A DNA stretch of 64,000 nucleotides. It comes from Alicyclobacillus acidiphilus NBRC 100859. GTDB lineage: Bacteria; Bacillota; Bacilli; Alicyclobacillales; Alicyclobacillaceae. Shown here one piece after another: positions 1 through 7,870 of this stretch. The stretch covers positions 1 to 64,000 of the forward strand of contig NZ_BCQI01000008.1 in the NCBI RefSeq assembly GCF_001544355.1. Reading direction: 5' to 3'. A program made the translations under genes and the position numbers. The notes under the pieces were generated by a model. The model was not told where the DNA came from and ran no database searches. It saw only the letters and a program-made list of their open reading frames with translations. The first letter of the stretch is position 1, and every line of letters starts with the position of its first letter.

Positions 1-290
1 CCCGCATAGCGGTACTTTTGTCCGCTATGGCGACGCTCACTCAGCTCATCCGGCCCTCCCGCACCCGCGTAGCGGTACTTTTGTCCGCTATGGCGACGCT
101 CACTCAGCTCATCCGGCCCTCCCGCACCCGCATAGCGGTACTTTTGTCCGCTACGGCGACGCTCACTCAGCTCATCCGGCCCTCCCGCACCCGCATAGCG
201 GTACTTTTGTCCGCTATGGCGACGCTCACTCAGCTCATCCGGCCCTCCCGCACCCGCATAGCGGTACTTTTGTCCGCTACACGTGTCCAT
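1..290. repeat. 63-bp tandem repeat array, left (at least 5 copies)
   Basis: Five copies of the core TAGCGGTACTTTTGTCC begin at 7, 70, 133, 196 and 259, an exact 63-bp period. In every copy the core continues to make a 21-bp dyad, TAGCGG-N9-CCGCTA; some copies extend the arms to CATAGCGG/CCGCTATG. The other 42 bp of each unit are nearly identical between copies. The array starts at the window edge, so its full length is unknown. Because 63 is a multiple of three, long open frames run through it; none has a ribosome site and I do not treat them as genes. The same core and period recur at 60002-60755. Confidence 0.95.
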
Positions 291-588
291 ACATCAATTT
301 CTCGCATCCGAAAACCGCTGTTTCGATCCGGTTTGTGATCCTGACTCGATGCACTATTCCATATTATGCAAATTTGCGCCCCATTTGCTGTGTTATTTAC
401 CGTTGTAAACCTCTGAAAAGAACTCGCTACGGGAAGCGCGAAGGTGCTCACAGCGACCTCCCAAGCGACCTCCAATGGATTGGCCCCGCCCCGGGACACC
501 CCTTGACGATCCGTTGCGCAAATCTCGCCTTCGAACGGGCGAATAACGCATTGGTGTTGTAATGATCGCCGTTCGCCGTGCTTCAGGG
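291..588. other. Intergenic region without recognised features
   Basis: About 300 bases between the left repeat array and the stop codon of the aldehyde dehydrogenase gene. The short frames here lack ribosome sites and family resemblance. I see no clear intrinsic terminator for the operon that ends at 589. Confidence 0.6.
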
Positions 589-2067
589 TTATTCCGGAAT
601 ATACGGCAATTCCAAGTTCTTGGGCACATTGATCACGTGCGTTTCGGTGTAACCCAAGATCCCTTCCTTGCCGTACTCGCGTCCGACTCCGGATTGCTTG
701 ACACCGCCGAACGGAAAACGAACATCGAGTCCCTGAACGGCCGCTGTGTTGATCATGGTCGTGCCCGCTTCCACACGGCGGGCGACTCGGATGGCGTGCT
801 CCTGTTCTCCCCATACCGAACTCGTGAGCCCATAGATGCTGTTGTTCACCAGCGCAATGCCCTGCTCTTCGTCATCGTACGGCATGATCGGCACGGTCGG
901 ACCAAATTGTTCATCCACCGCGATGGGATCGTCGTAACCCGCACCCAGGACCAGCGTGGGCTGCAAGAAGTAGCCTTTCTCGAACACGTCTTTGTCGAGG
1001 ATCTGCCCGAGCGGAATCACTTCACAACCCCGGCTCTTGGCGTCGTCAACCAGACTTTGCACGTACTTCTTCTGTCTGAGGTTGTTCACCGGCCCCATGG
1101 TCACATTTGGATTGAACGGATCGCCGACTCGAATCCATTTGTTTGCCGCTTCGATGTACTTTTGGACGAATTGATCGTAGATGGACCGATGAACATACAC
1201 CCGCTTTGCGATCATGCAAATTTGCCCGGCGGTCAGGAAGTTCGAGATGACGATCCGCCGCATCGCCCGTTCGTCGTTGACGTCGAAATCGGGAAGAATC
1301 AGCGCGGCGTCTTTACCCCCAAGCTCCAGGGTCATGTGCTTAATCGTGTCGGCGGCCGCTTTCATGATCGACTTTGCGGTATTCGTGCCACCCGTGAATG
1401 CGATTTTGGCGACCTTCGGATTCGACGTGAGTTCAACACCCACATCAGCATCGCCGTGGACGATGTTCAGAACGCCTGGAGGAAACTCGCCAGCGATGAT
1501 CTCCACGACTTTCGTAACCGTCAACGGCGCGAAAGGACTGGGCTTCAGCACGACGGTGTTGCCTGCCAAGATGGCGGGCGCAATCTTGATGGTCGACAAG
1601 GAGATGGGATAGTTCCAGGGCGTGATCGCCGAAACGACACCCATCGGGTCATGCGAGATAATCGTCTTTCCGCCGTCGTGTTCTTCGACGTCGTCACTCA
1701 GAACTTCTCTGGCCGTCTGGCAGGCATAGTCCATCCACATGAACGATACGCCGAACTCGCCCTCGGAATCGTACAGCGCTTTACCATGCTCGCGCGAAAG
1801 CAGACGAGCCAATTCCGGTGTCGCGTCCTTCAGCTTTTGGATCGCGCGTTCCATTCGTTCGATCCGTTCGTCGAGTGACGTCCATCTCCAGAAGGAGAAT
1901 GCTTCGTGAGCCGCATCGATGGCACGAATGGTATCTTCGCGCGTATTGACTGGGGCGTATCCGACAATCTCGTCTGGGTTCGTCGGATTTTCGCGGGAAT
2001 AGCGCTTGGCAGTTTCGAAGCTCTGCCCATTGATAAACGAATGAACGACAATAGGTTCGTTTGTCAT
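589..2067 (-). CDS. NAD(P)-dependent aldehyde dehydrogenase
   Basis: Aldehyde dehydrogenase superfamily protein of 492 aa, a normal length. It shows the ITPWNYP segment near residues 148-154, the general base in LELGGKD (E248) and the catalytic cysteine in GQICM (C284). The ATG at 2067 is chosen because AGGCGG lies at good spacing; an in-frame GTG three codons upstream is less well placed. It is the last gene of the vdc operon, 43 bp after the split-barrel gene. From that context I infer that the substrate may be an aromatic aldehyde such as vanillin, giving the acid that VdcBCD would decarboxylate. The substrate is not visible in the sequence; a succinate-semialdehyde or general aldehyde role remains possible. 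Confidence 0.9.
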   Translation of the reverse strand: MTNEPIVVHSFINGQSFETAKRYSRENPTNPDEIVGYAPVNTREDTIRAIDAAHEAFSFWRWTSLDERIERMERAIQKLKDATPELARLLSREHGKALYDSEGEFGVSFMWMDYACQTAREVLSDDVEEHDGGKTIISHDPMGVVSAITPWNYPISLSTIKIAPAILAGNTVVLKPSPFAPLTVTKVVEIIAGEFPPGVLNIVHGDADVGVELTSNPKVAKIAFTGGTNTAKSIMKAAADTIKHMTLELGGKDAALILPDFDVNDERAMRRIVISNFLTAGQICMIAKRVYVHRSIYDQFVQKYIEAANKWIRVGDPFNPNVTMGPVNNLRQKKYVQSLVDDAKSRGCEVIPLGQILDKDVFEKGYFLQPTLVLGAGYDDPIAVDEQFGPTVPIMPYDDEEQGIALVNNSIYGLTSSVWGEQEHAIRVARRVEAGTTMINTAAVQGLDVRFPFGGVKQSGVGREYGKEGILGYTETHVINVPKNLELPYIPE

Positions 2068-2110
2068 CAAAAACACCGCCTAATCTTTGTTATTTGGGAT
2101 GTGTCTCGTC

Positions 2111-2584
2111 TTACCGATCTCGCCGAATGTCAGATATGGTTTCGTTCCAACGGGCGATCACGTCGGACGGATCGTTCAACTGAAACCGAACTCCACCGAG
2201 CAGCTCCGCATACTTCGCTGTGTCTTCGCGAATTCCATCGACCATCGCATCGAAGTGAACGAGATGGTACTTCGTCTCCTCGCTTGTTCGTCCCGACTTC
2301 AGCGCGAGTCTGATGTAGTATGCCTTACCGTCGTTCACGACAACCAGTGTGGCCCGTCCCGTCCGCAGGATGTTGGCGGTTGTGGTCGATGTCGGCCAGA
2401 TGGCGATTCGCAACGTCGACTCGTCCATTGCCACAACTTCACCGACACTCAACATGGCGCAATGCGGCCAGAAGTCTTCGGTGACTGTCAGCAGCAGCAT
2501 GGCTTCATGCTGCTTCTCCTCGAGGTTTCTCCCATCCAAAAACGCGATCAAATTGGATGGGAGTTCGGTCAAATTGCCAAACAT
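2111..2584 (-). CDS. Pyridoxamine 5'-phosphate oxidase-like (flavin split-barrel) protein
   Basis: Protein of 157 aa resembling the PNPOx-like flavin split-barrel family: an early segment around HCAMLSVGEV, then beta-rich stretches with ATLVVVNDGKAYYIRLAL. The ATG at 2584 has AGGGGG upstream; the longer frame starting nine codons earlier has no comparable site. It lies 30 bp after vdcD and 43 bp before the aldehyde dehydrogenase, so it is probably co-transcribed. Family members bind FMN, F420 or haem, and many have unknown substrates. A link to prenylated-FMN chemistry or aromatic metabolism is only a guess from position. Confidence 0.7.
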   Translation of the reverse strand: MFGNLTELPSNLIAFLDGRNLEEKQHEAMLLLTVTEDFWPHCAMLSVGEVVAMDESTLRIAIWPTSTTTANILRTGRATLVVVNDGKAYYIRLALKSGRTSEETKYHLVHFDAMVDGIREDTAKYAELLGGVRFQLNDPSDVIARWNETISDIRRDR

Positions 2585-2614
2585 GACGAGCCCCCTGCGC
2601 GATCCATGCACGAA

Positions 2615-2839
2615 TTACTTGCGCTGTGCAATCTCGGGCACATGGATCGCCTTTGGAATATCCGCTTGCCTCACCTTAAAGTCTGGGTTGTACAACGACG
2701 ACGACGTAAATTTCGGGTCTTCGCTGGACCGCCATGTATAAAAGCAGACTGGACAAGCGTAAATGGTCCATGCTCCCGAAACTGGAGAATCGGAAACCTT
2801 GCCAGCTTCCTTCGAGTCGCATCGTGGACAAGTGCTCAT
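2615..2839 (-). CDS. vdcD: Non-oxidative hydroxyarylic acid decarboxylase small subunit (VdcD/BsdD)
   Basis: Protein of 74 aa with an N-terminal CPRCDS and a second CPVC pair about 24 residues later, a zinc-ribbon-like layout, followed by YTWRSSEDP and YNPDFKV. This matches the small D subunit of the Bacillus BsdBCD and Streptomyces VdcBCD decarboxylases as I know them. The chosen ATG at 2839 lies about 10 bases after GGAG; the upstream GTG almost touches that site. It follows vdcC by 28 bp. The D subunit has no known catalysis of its own but is typical of the dedicated phenolic-acid decarboxylases, so its presence separates this operon from ubiquinone-type UbiD/UbiX pairs. Confidence 0.88.
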   Translation of the reverse strand: MSTCPRCDSKEAGKVSDSPVSGAWTIYACPVCFYTWRSSEDPKFTSSSLYNPDFKVRQADIPKAIHVPEIAQRK

Positions 2840-2867
2840 ATCAAACACGCTCCTTCGCGCATGCCGC

Positions 2868-4292
2868 TTACTGTTTGTTCAATAAACCCTGGAATATCTT
2901 CTCCCATTTCTCCGTCGCGATCGGCGCATCCAATGGCTGCGAGTAGTGACCGCGCGTCTCAGGCGCCACTGGTGTGGTTGCGTCGAGAATCATCTTGTGC
3001 GTGATGCCGGCTGGATTTGAGCCGGGATCGAGCGGCAGGACGGACATATCGGGCAGAATGATGACGTCGTGCGCAGGATGCATTTTCGTCGACAGCGCCC
3101 ACATCACTTGCGGGAGGTTGAACGGATCGACCGTCTCGTCGACCAGGATCACGAGTTTGCAGTACCCCAGGCCGTGCCTTGTCGCCATGGCGCTCATGCC
3201 GACCGCTTTCGCAAAGCCGCCGTAGCGCTTTTTGGTCGACACAATGCAGACGAGTCCATGGGTGTACATGGCGTTCACGGCAACGATCTCATCTGGGAAA
3301 AGGTCTTTGAGCTGCTTATAAATCGGGACACAGGTGTTGATGCCTACCATGTAGTCCGTTTCGGTCCATGGCATGCCAATGTAGAGATGTTCGAAAATCG
3401 GATTTTTTCTGTGATACACCCGATGAATTTGAATCACGGGCATACTTCTCCCGCCCGAATAGTGCCCGGTGAATTCTCCAAACGGGCCTTCAAACTCGCG
3501 CGTGCCGGCGAGAATTTCACCTTCGAGCACAATTTCAGCGCCCCAAGGAACATCCAAATTGGTGCCAGGCAAGGTGAATACCGGGTACGGCTCACCTTGG
3601 ATAGCCCCTGCCATTTCGTATTCAGATTGATCGTACGCGATGGGGGCGGCAGCCATCGTCGTGATCACCGGTTCGCAACCAATCGCAAGTGCGACGGGCA
3701 GATTTTCACCGCGCTCTTCGGCATGTCGAAGGTGAATCGCGATATCGTGTTGGGGAACCGGCTGAATGCCCAAACGATCTTTACCTTTCACCTGGATCCG
3801 ATAGATACCGACATTTTGCTTGCCGAAATGCTCCGGATCGGATGGATCGCGCGATATCACACACGCCTTGTCGATGTAGAAGCCGCCATCATATTGGTTC
3901 AGGCGAAACAAAGGCAATAGGTCAAACAAATTGACGTTCCCGTCGACGACGACCTCCTGAAACGGGGCACTCGCCTCGCGTCTGACTGGAACCGGATAGT
4001 TCTCCCAGCGACGGGCGAATTCAAAGAACTGTTCTTTCACCGGCGTGGTTTTTGGCAGTCCCATCATGAGCGCATGATTCGGCCACGATCCGATCACATT
4101 CATGGCAATCCTCGCGTCGCGATACCCGTTGATATTCGTGAACAGGAGCGCGGGGCTTTGATCACTGACGTTGCTGATGGCACGTCCGGCTGATCCCAAA
4201 TCTGGTTCGGGCATCACTTCGTCTTCAATCGTCAAGAGTTGACCTTCCTTCTGCAAGGTCTCGAGAAAATCGCGAAAGTCCCTATACGCCAT
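2868..4292 (-). CDS. vdcC: UbiD-family phenolic acid decarboxylase, large subunit (VdcC/BsdC)
   Basis: UbiD family protein of 474 aa, the length of Bacillus BsdC. It carries the family segment around EFEGPFGEFTGHYSGG, in which acidic residues line the prenylated-FMN site, and the C-terminal LPDMSVLPLDPGSNPAG. Such enzymes non-oxidatively decarboxylate hydroxyarylic acids (vanillate, 4-hydroxybenzoate) using prFMN. Start ATG 4292 has GGAGGGG upstream; a longer frame to 4364 lies inside vdcB and looks spurious. The start overlaps the end of vdcB by 11 bp, suggesting translational coupling with the enzyme that makes its cofactor. Substrate preference is inferred from the B-C-D gene set. Confidence 0.92.
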   Translation of the reverse strand: MAYRDFRDFLETLQKEGQLLTIEDEVMPEPDLGSAGRAISNVSDQSPALLFTNINGYRDARIAMNVIGSWPNHALMMGLPKTTPVKEQFFEFARRWENYPVPVRREASAPFQEVVVDGNVNLFDLLPLFRLNQYDGGFYIDKACVISRDPSDPEHFGKQNVGIYRIQVKGKDRLGIQPVPQHDIAIHLRHAEERGENLPVALAIGCEPVITTMAAAPIAYDQSEYEMAGAIQGEPYPVFTLPGTNLDVPWGAEIVLEGEILAGTREFEGPFGEFTGHYSGGRSMPVIQIHRVYHRKNPIFEHLYIGMPWTETDYMVGINTCVPIYKQLKDLFPDEIVAVNAMYTHGLVCIVSTKKRYGGFAKAVGMSAMATRHGLGYCKLVILVDETVDPFNLPQVMWALSTKMHPAHDVIILPDMSVLPLDPGSNPAGITHKMILDATTPVAPETRGHYSQPLDAPIATEKWEKIFQGLLNKQ

Positions 4293-4878
4293 GAATGGCC
4301 CCTCCAGTATTCTTTCGATTCTTAAACCCTTCCCACCGCTTCGCTTCGCTCTGGGGCAAGCCAATTTGGTCCATGACGCGGAAAACGATGTGGTTCACCA
4401 TATCATCGATTGTTTCCGGCTGGTTGTAAAAGGCCGGCATGGGTGGGAAAATCACAGCTCCCATTTGGGAGAGACCCAACATATTCTCCAGATGAATCGT
4501 GCTCAATGGCATTTCGCGTGTTAAAAGAATCAACTTCCTGCGTTCTTTTAACATCACGTCGGCTGCCCGAGTTATCAAATTATCCGCGAGTCCAACGCGA
4601 ATGGAAGCCAATGTTTTCATGCTGCAGGGCGCGACGATCATCCCATCTGTTGGAAACGATCCGCTTGATATCTTTGCAGCCTGATCCTTGTGCGAGTAGT
4701 TGTAACTCGCCAACGCTTGCACGCGCTCTACCGAATAGGTTGTCTCGTACGGGATGGTTGTTTTTGCCCAGGGAGACAACACAAGATGTGTCTCGACACC
4801 TGCAGAGTGGAGGACTTCCAGAATGCGGACACCAAATATTGCCCCCGTAGCGCCTGTAATACCGACGACGATTCTCAA
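4282..4878 (-). CDS. vdcB: UbiX-family flavin prenyltransferase (VdcB/BsdB)
   Basis: Protein of 198 aa that prenylates FMN to prFMN, the cofactor of the UbiD partner. Visible UbiX features are the N-terminal GITGATGAIFG flavin-binding loop, the PCSMKTLASI segment and the C-terminal run through LTREMPLSTIHLENM and FPPMPAFYNQP. I choose a TTG start at 4878 because GGGGGAG lies just upstream and MRIVVGITG is the usual family start; the frame continues upstream without a better signal. First gene of the operon, divergent from the LysR-type gene. A possible -10 (TATACT, reverse of 4928-4933) would start transcription about 60 bases from the centre of the dyad at 4971-4991. Confidence 0.92.
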   Translation of the reverse strand: MRIVVGITGATGAIFGVRILEVLHSAGVETHLVLSPWAKTTIPYETTYSVERVQALASYNYSHKDQAAKISSGSFPTDGMIVAPCSMKTLASIRVGLADNLITRAADVMLKERRKLILLTREMPLSTIHLENMLGLSQMGAVIFPPMPAFYNQPETIDDMVNHIVFRVMDQIGLPQSEAKRWEGFKNRKNTGGAIHGV

Positions 4879-4970
4879 GATTCTCCCCCATCTGCATAGG
4901 AATTTGAATTCGTGACGAAGCAAGTGTAGTATACCCAGAAGGATATCAAAAATATTTGTTTAATCTATTT

Positions 4971-4991
4971 ATCATACGAATATCGTATGAT
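4971..4991. promoter_or_regulatory. LysR-type operator between vdcB and its regulator
   Basis: Perfect 9-bp inverted repeat, ATCATACGA-ATA-TCGTATGAT, in the divergent intergenic region. It contains the LysR-type consensus T-N11-A in the form ATAC-N7-GTAT, the motif described for CatR, BenM and CbnR sites. Its centre is about 60 bases upstream of the vdcB start point predicted from the TATACT box at 4928-4933 (minus strand), the usual place for a LysR recognition site, and about 40 bp upstream of the regulator's own start codon, suiting autoregulation. Confidence 0.8.
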
Positions 4992-5020
4992 TATGTCATA
5001 TGGTTATGGGAGACACGTTC

Positions 5021-5926
5021 ATGGACCTTCGGCAATTGAGGTATTTTGTCGCTGTGGCAGAGACTGGACAAATCACAGCGGCAGCCAAACGCTTGAATAT
5101 CGCACAGCCGCCGCTCAGTCAGCAGCTGAAAATCATAGAACAGGAACTTGGCGTTGTACTCTTTGAACGAGGAAAAAAGAGCGTCACATTGACGGCTGAA
5201 GGGGTTTCGCTGTATCGGCGGGCAGTCGATCTGCTCAAAATGTTCGACGAGATGGTCGTGGAAGTGCAGGAACTTGGCGGAGGCGTACACGGCATGCTCA
5301 GTGTCGGTACCACCCTCTATTCGGCACCGATGTTGTTGGATCATCTGACGTATCTTCGAAAGACGTATCCCCGTCTGACGTACAGAATTTGGGAAGGCGA
5401 ACCCGACAGACTTCAGGAACTGCTCGACAGCCGTTCCATCGAGGTAGCCATCACGAACATCCCCGTGCGCATCCCCCACGCCCATGTTCATCGAATGCAA
5501 CCCGACCCGTTTGTGTTTGTAACCATGAAAAAGACGGCGGACGTATCTGTCGATTCTATTCATATGGAGACCATCGTTCAAGAACCCATTGTCCTTCTGG
5601 GACCCGTCTACGGAACCGGTATTTACAACCAAATCGTGGATGAACTGCATCGCTTCAGCGACAGACCCAATATCGTTTGCGAATGTCACGACTCGACGTT
5701 GCTGTTCCGACTCATCCATGCAGGATTCGGATCGACCATATTGCCCAAATCTGTGCTGTCGCTCATCCCTCATGACGATCTCGCTGCCATTGCCATCGAA
5801 GGATCGAGTTTGGCTTATGAACCAGCGGTTGTTTATAAGGAAGGCGCACATTTATCGAACGCAGCCAAAATATTGATCAGCAGACTCGGCGTTACAGCGC
5901 CAGGGCCATCAGGCTCCGAGGCCTGA
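5021..5926 (+). CDS. LysR-family transcriptional regulator of the vdc operon
   Basis: LysR-type regulator of 301 aa. The N-terminal winged helix-turn-helix is clear (MDLRQLRYFVAVAETGQITAA, then RLNIAQPPLSQQLKIIEQELG, residues 1-60), followed by a periplasmic-binding-like effector domain (about 90-290). The ATG at 5021 has GGGAGA upstream and gives the canonical MDLRQLRYF start; two in-frame ATGs just upstream add an unlikely extension. It is transcribed away from vdcB across the dyad at 4971-4991. Position and family match BsdA, the salicylate-responsive activator of Bacillus bsdBCD; the effector here is unknown. Confidence 0.9.
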   Translation: MDLRQLRYFVAVAETGQITAAAKRLNIAQPPLSQQLKIIEQELGVVLFERGKKSVTLTAEGVSLYRRAVDLLKMFDEMVVEVQELGGGVHGMLSVGTTLYSAPMLLDHLTYLRKTYPRLTYRIWEGEPDRLQELLDSRSIEVAITNIPVRIPHAHVHRMQPDPFVFVTMKKTADVSVDSIHMETIVQEPIVLLGPVYGTGIYNQIVDELHRFSDRPNIVCECHDSTLLFRLIHAGFGSTILPKSVLSLIPHDDLAAIAIEGSSLAYEPAVVYKEGAHLSNAAKILISRLGVTAPGPSGSEA

Positions 5927-6023
5927 CAAACTGGGCGCCCTGCGCCCTGAAGCAAAGAGGACGAAACCGCGTCTCGTACGCGATCTCGCCCTCCAACAGG
6001 TATTTCGTTGTATACGTCCGGTA

Positions 6024-6635
6024 TTACTTCGCGAAGGTCAAGTTGCCAATAGTGGCAACAGTCGGCTGCGACCAAACCCAATTGCCTGCTGACGTTTGCG
6101 AAGGATTATAGAAGACCAATGCGCCTGGCACTTCGTCGGTGCCGTCTTGCAGCACGTCTTTTGCCGCCTGAACGCTGGAGGCGTTTGCCGGATGATAGAT
6201 ATATCCGTTCGCGACACTCGAAAACTGATAAACACCGTTTTCCCGCCCGAACACGACGTCATAGACGCTGTTGCCGCCGTATTGGCCAGACTGGATGCGA
6301 TGCATGATGACATCTCCGACAGCAATTTGCGTTTGCAGCGATTCCCCGCCGGCCTCGGCGTTGATGACCTGCCCCAGCCAGTACAAGTTGCCGGGCGTAT
6401 CGTACGCTTCAAACCAACTGGGCAACTTCAGCTGTGTTCCGGCCAATATCCAGTTCGGATTGACACTTGGATTCGCGTCCTGCAGCGATTGCAACTGGAT
6501 ACCATCCTCCTGCGAAATGCTCCACATCGATTCGCCGGGTAGGACTGTGACCGTATCAGCCAAAGCGGCGGCGGAACTCAATCCCCAGATTGCGGCGCCC
6601 GCGACAACACCCATCATGGCACGCGATATACGCAT
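6024..6635 (-). CDS. LysM and SleB-type cell wall hydrolase, secreted
   Basis: Protein of 203 aa with a signal peptide ending near ALA (residue 26), a LysM domain (about 27-72, TVLPGESMWSIS to GTQLKLPSW), and a C-terminal Hydrolase_2 (SleB/CwlJ-like) domain beginning WLGQVINAEAGGESLQTQIAVG with the expected conserved Glu. Members hydrolyse spore cortex or vegetative peptidoglycan. The ATG at 6635 has AAAGGAG upstream. B. subtilis SleB has a different N-terminal binding domain and is co-transcribed with ypeB; no ypeB is seen here, so this may be a vegetative or accessory lytic enzyme rather than the true germination SleB. Confidence 0.87.
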   Translation of the reverse strand: MRISRAMMGVVAGAAIWGLSSAAALADTVTVLPGESMWSISQEDGIQLQSLQDANPSVNPNWILAGTQLKLPSWFEAYDTPGNLYWLGQVINAEAGGESLQTQIAVGDVIMHRIQSGQYGGNSVYDVVFGRENGVYQFSSVANGYIYHPANASSVQAAKDVLQDGTDEVPGALVFYNPSQTSAGNWVWSQPTVATIGNLTFAK

Positions 6636-7003
6636 TGAAACACTCCTTTAGAATTGGTTGACATGGGTAGGAATGCGAGAGCATCTCACGTGTTTCATGA
6701 GCGAAATCGGACCATCAATCGCAACCGCCGTATGCGAAGACAGGGGACGATTGGCGTTTCGGATCGTCGCAGATCCGATTTCGTTCTCGAAAGACAATTC
6801 GGAGCGGCGTGTGTGCCGCGGCTCTCGCACAGATTTCGGTGAGCCTGCATCTCGTGCGGCTACAGTGAATGAGTCTAACAGGGATTGCGGTAGAGGAAAA
6901 CCCAATCATTTTTGTAACAGAACAAGAACTTGCCAAGCCGTGATCCATCAAAAACCAATTTTTGCGCACATGTCATGGTGTGACTGCTTGGCGTATCGGC
7001 TGT
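6636..7003. other. Intergenic region, 368 bases, no gene recognised
   Basis: Between the hydrolase start and the deacetylase stop. Short frames on both strands have no ribosome sites and unlikely composition. I see no riboswitch-like conserved sequence and no strong terminator. The promoter of the hydrolase gene presumably lies at the left end. Confidence 0.6.
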
Positions 7004-7702
7004 TTACAACACTTTGAACACATAGCCCTGAGTACGATAATATCGAATCAGCACTGGCAAGGCCTGTACCGTGTAACGGCTTTGGCTGACGCCATCGTGA
7101 AACAGGACAATCGATCCCGGCCGAGCCCAAGTCTTGACTTCATGAATGATGCTGGCTGCAGAAGTCGCCTTCCAATCCAGGGAATCGACCGTCCAAAACA
7201 CCACAGGATGCCCCATTTGGAGAATCATAGGAAGTTCCCTTCTATCGATTGCACCATACGCTGGCCGAAAATACCGCGGCTTTTTGCCCGTCACCTGCAC
7301 AATCGCAGTGTCTGCCATTTGCACTTCACTTCGGATCACGTGCTCCGGCACGTGAGCGAGATTGCGGTGATCATAGCCGTGACTACCGATCTCGTGGCCT
7401 TCACGCTGCATCCGTTTCATCACGTCAGGCAGTTCCGTGCAGCGAGAACCGAGCACAAAGAACGTCGCGTGAACGTGCTCACGCCGCAATACATCGAGAA
7501 TTTGGGGCGTGTATAATGCGCCCGGACCATCGTCAAACGTGAAGTACAACACTTTCTGCTGCGCTTCTTGTTTCGCCTGCACCGTGTTGGCGATGAACCC
7601 GCTGAACATCGTCGTAAGACCCGCGACGAGCACAGTGATACCCATTCGCGTGCAGGCGCGGATGGAAGAACGATGTTTGTTGCGCAGATGTTTGTTGCGC
7701 AA
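7004..7702 (-). CDS. Polysaccharide deacetylase, membrane-anchored or secreted
   Basis: NodB-homology carbohydrate esterase family 4 protein of 232 aa with the full motif set: TFDDGP (D57/D58), SHGYDHRNL with the two metal-binding histidines, RPAYGAIDRREL, FWTVDSLDWK and LFHDG. Residues about 20-43 form a signal or anchor segment ending near VQA. Members remove N-acetyl groups from peptidoglycan or other amino sugars outside the cell. I choose a TTG start at 7702 preceded by GGTGAGGTGA; an ATG at 7759 lacks a ribosome site. The first ten residues repeat an RNKH unit. Could be PdaA-like or PgdA-like; the sequence does not decide. Confidence 0.88.
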   Translation of the reverse strand: MRNKHLRNKHRSSIRACTRMGITVLVAGLTTMFSGFIANTVQAKQEAQQKVLYFTFDDGPGALYTPQILDVLRREHVHATFFVLGSRCTELPDVMKRMQREGHEIGSHGYDHRNLAHVPEHVIRSEVQMADTAIVQVTGKKPRYFRPAYGAIDRRELPMILQMGHPVVFWTVDSLDWKATSAASIIHEVKTWARPGSIVLFHDGVSQSRYTVQALPVLIRYYRTQGYVFKVL

Positions 7703-7870
7703 TGATATCACCTCACCATCCACAAAGATGCCCTCATAGGGAACAGAATATGAGGACATGGGTGGTTGGCAGGAGTCTGTACGGGGATTGCTGCCAGATC
7801 GGATCGGGCTGTACAATAAGTCAATTGAGAGTCAACTGAATACGGTACACGGACGAAGGAGCCGACAGCA

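Noticed and set aside
18-338. Open frame through the left array encoding 21-residue repeats
   Set aside because: The frame is open only because 63 bp is divisible by three; no ribosome site and no conserved protein features.
562-1878. Long plus-strand open frames opposite the aldehyde dehydrogenase, and similar ones opposite recJ, mutS2, pheT and others
   Set aside because: They are antisense shadows in GC-rich codons of well-recognised genes, without ribosome sites or domains.
6648-6690. Sigma-G-like promoter upstream of the SleB-like gene
   Set aside because: The best -10 match (AATTCTA) abuts the ribosome site, which would put the start point at the start codon.
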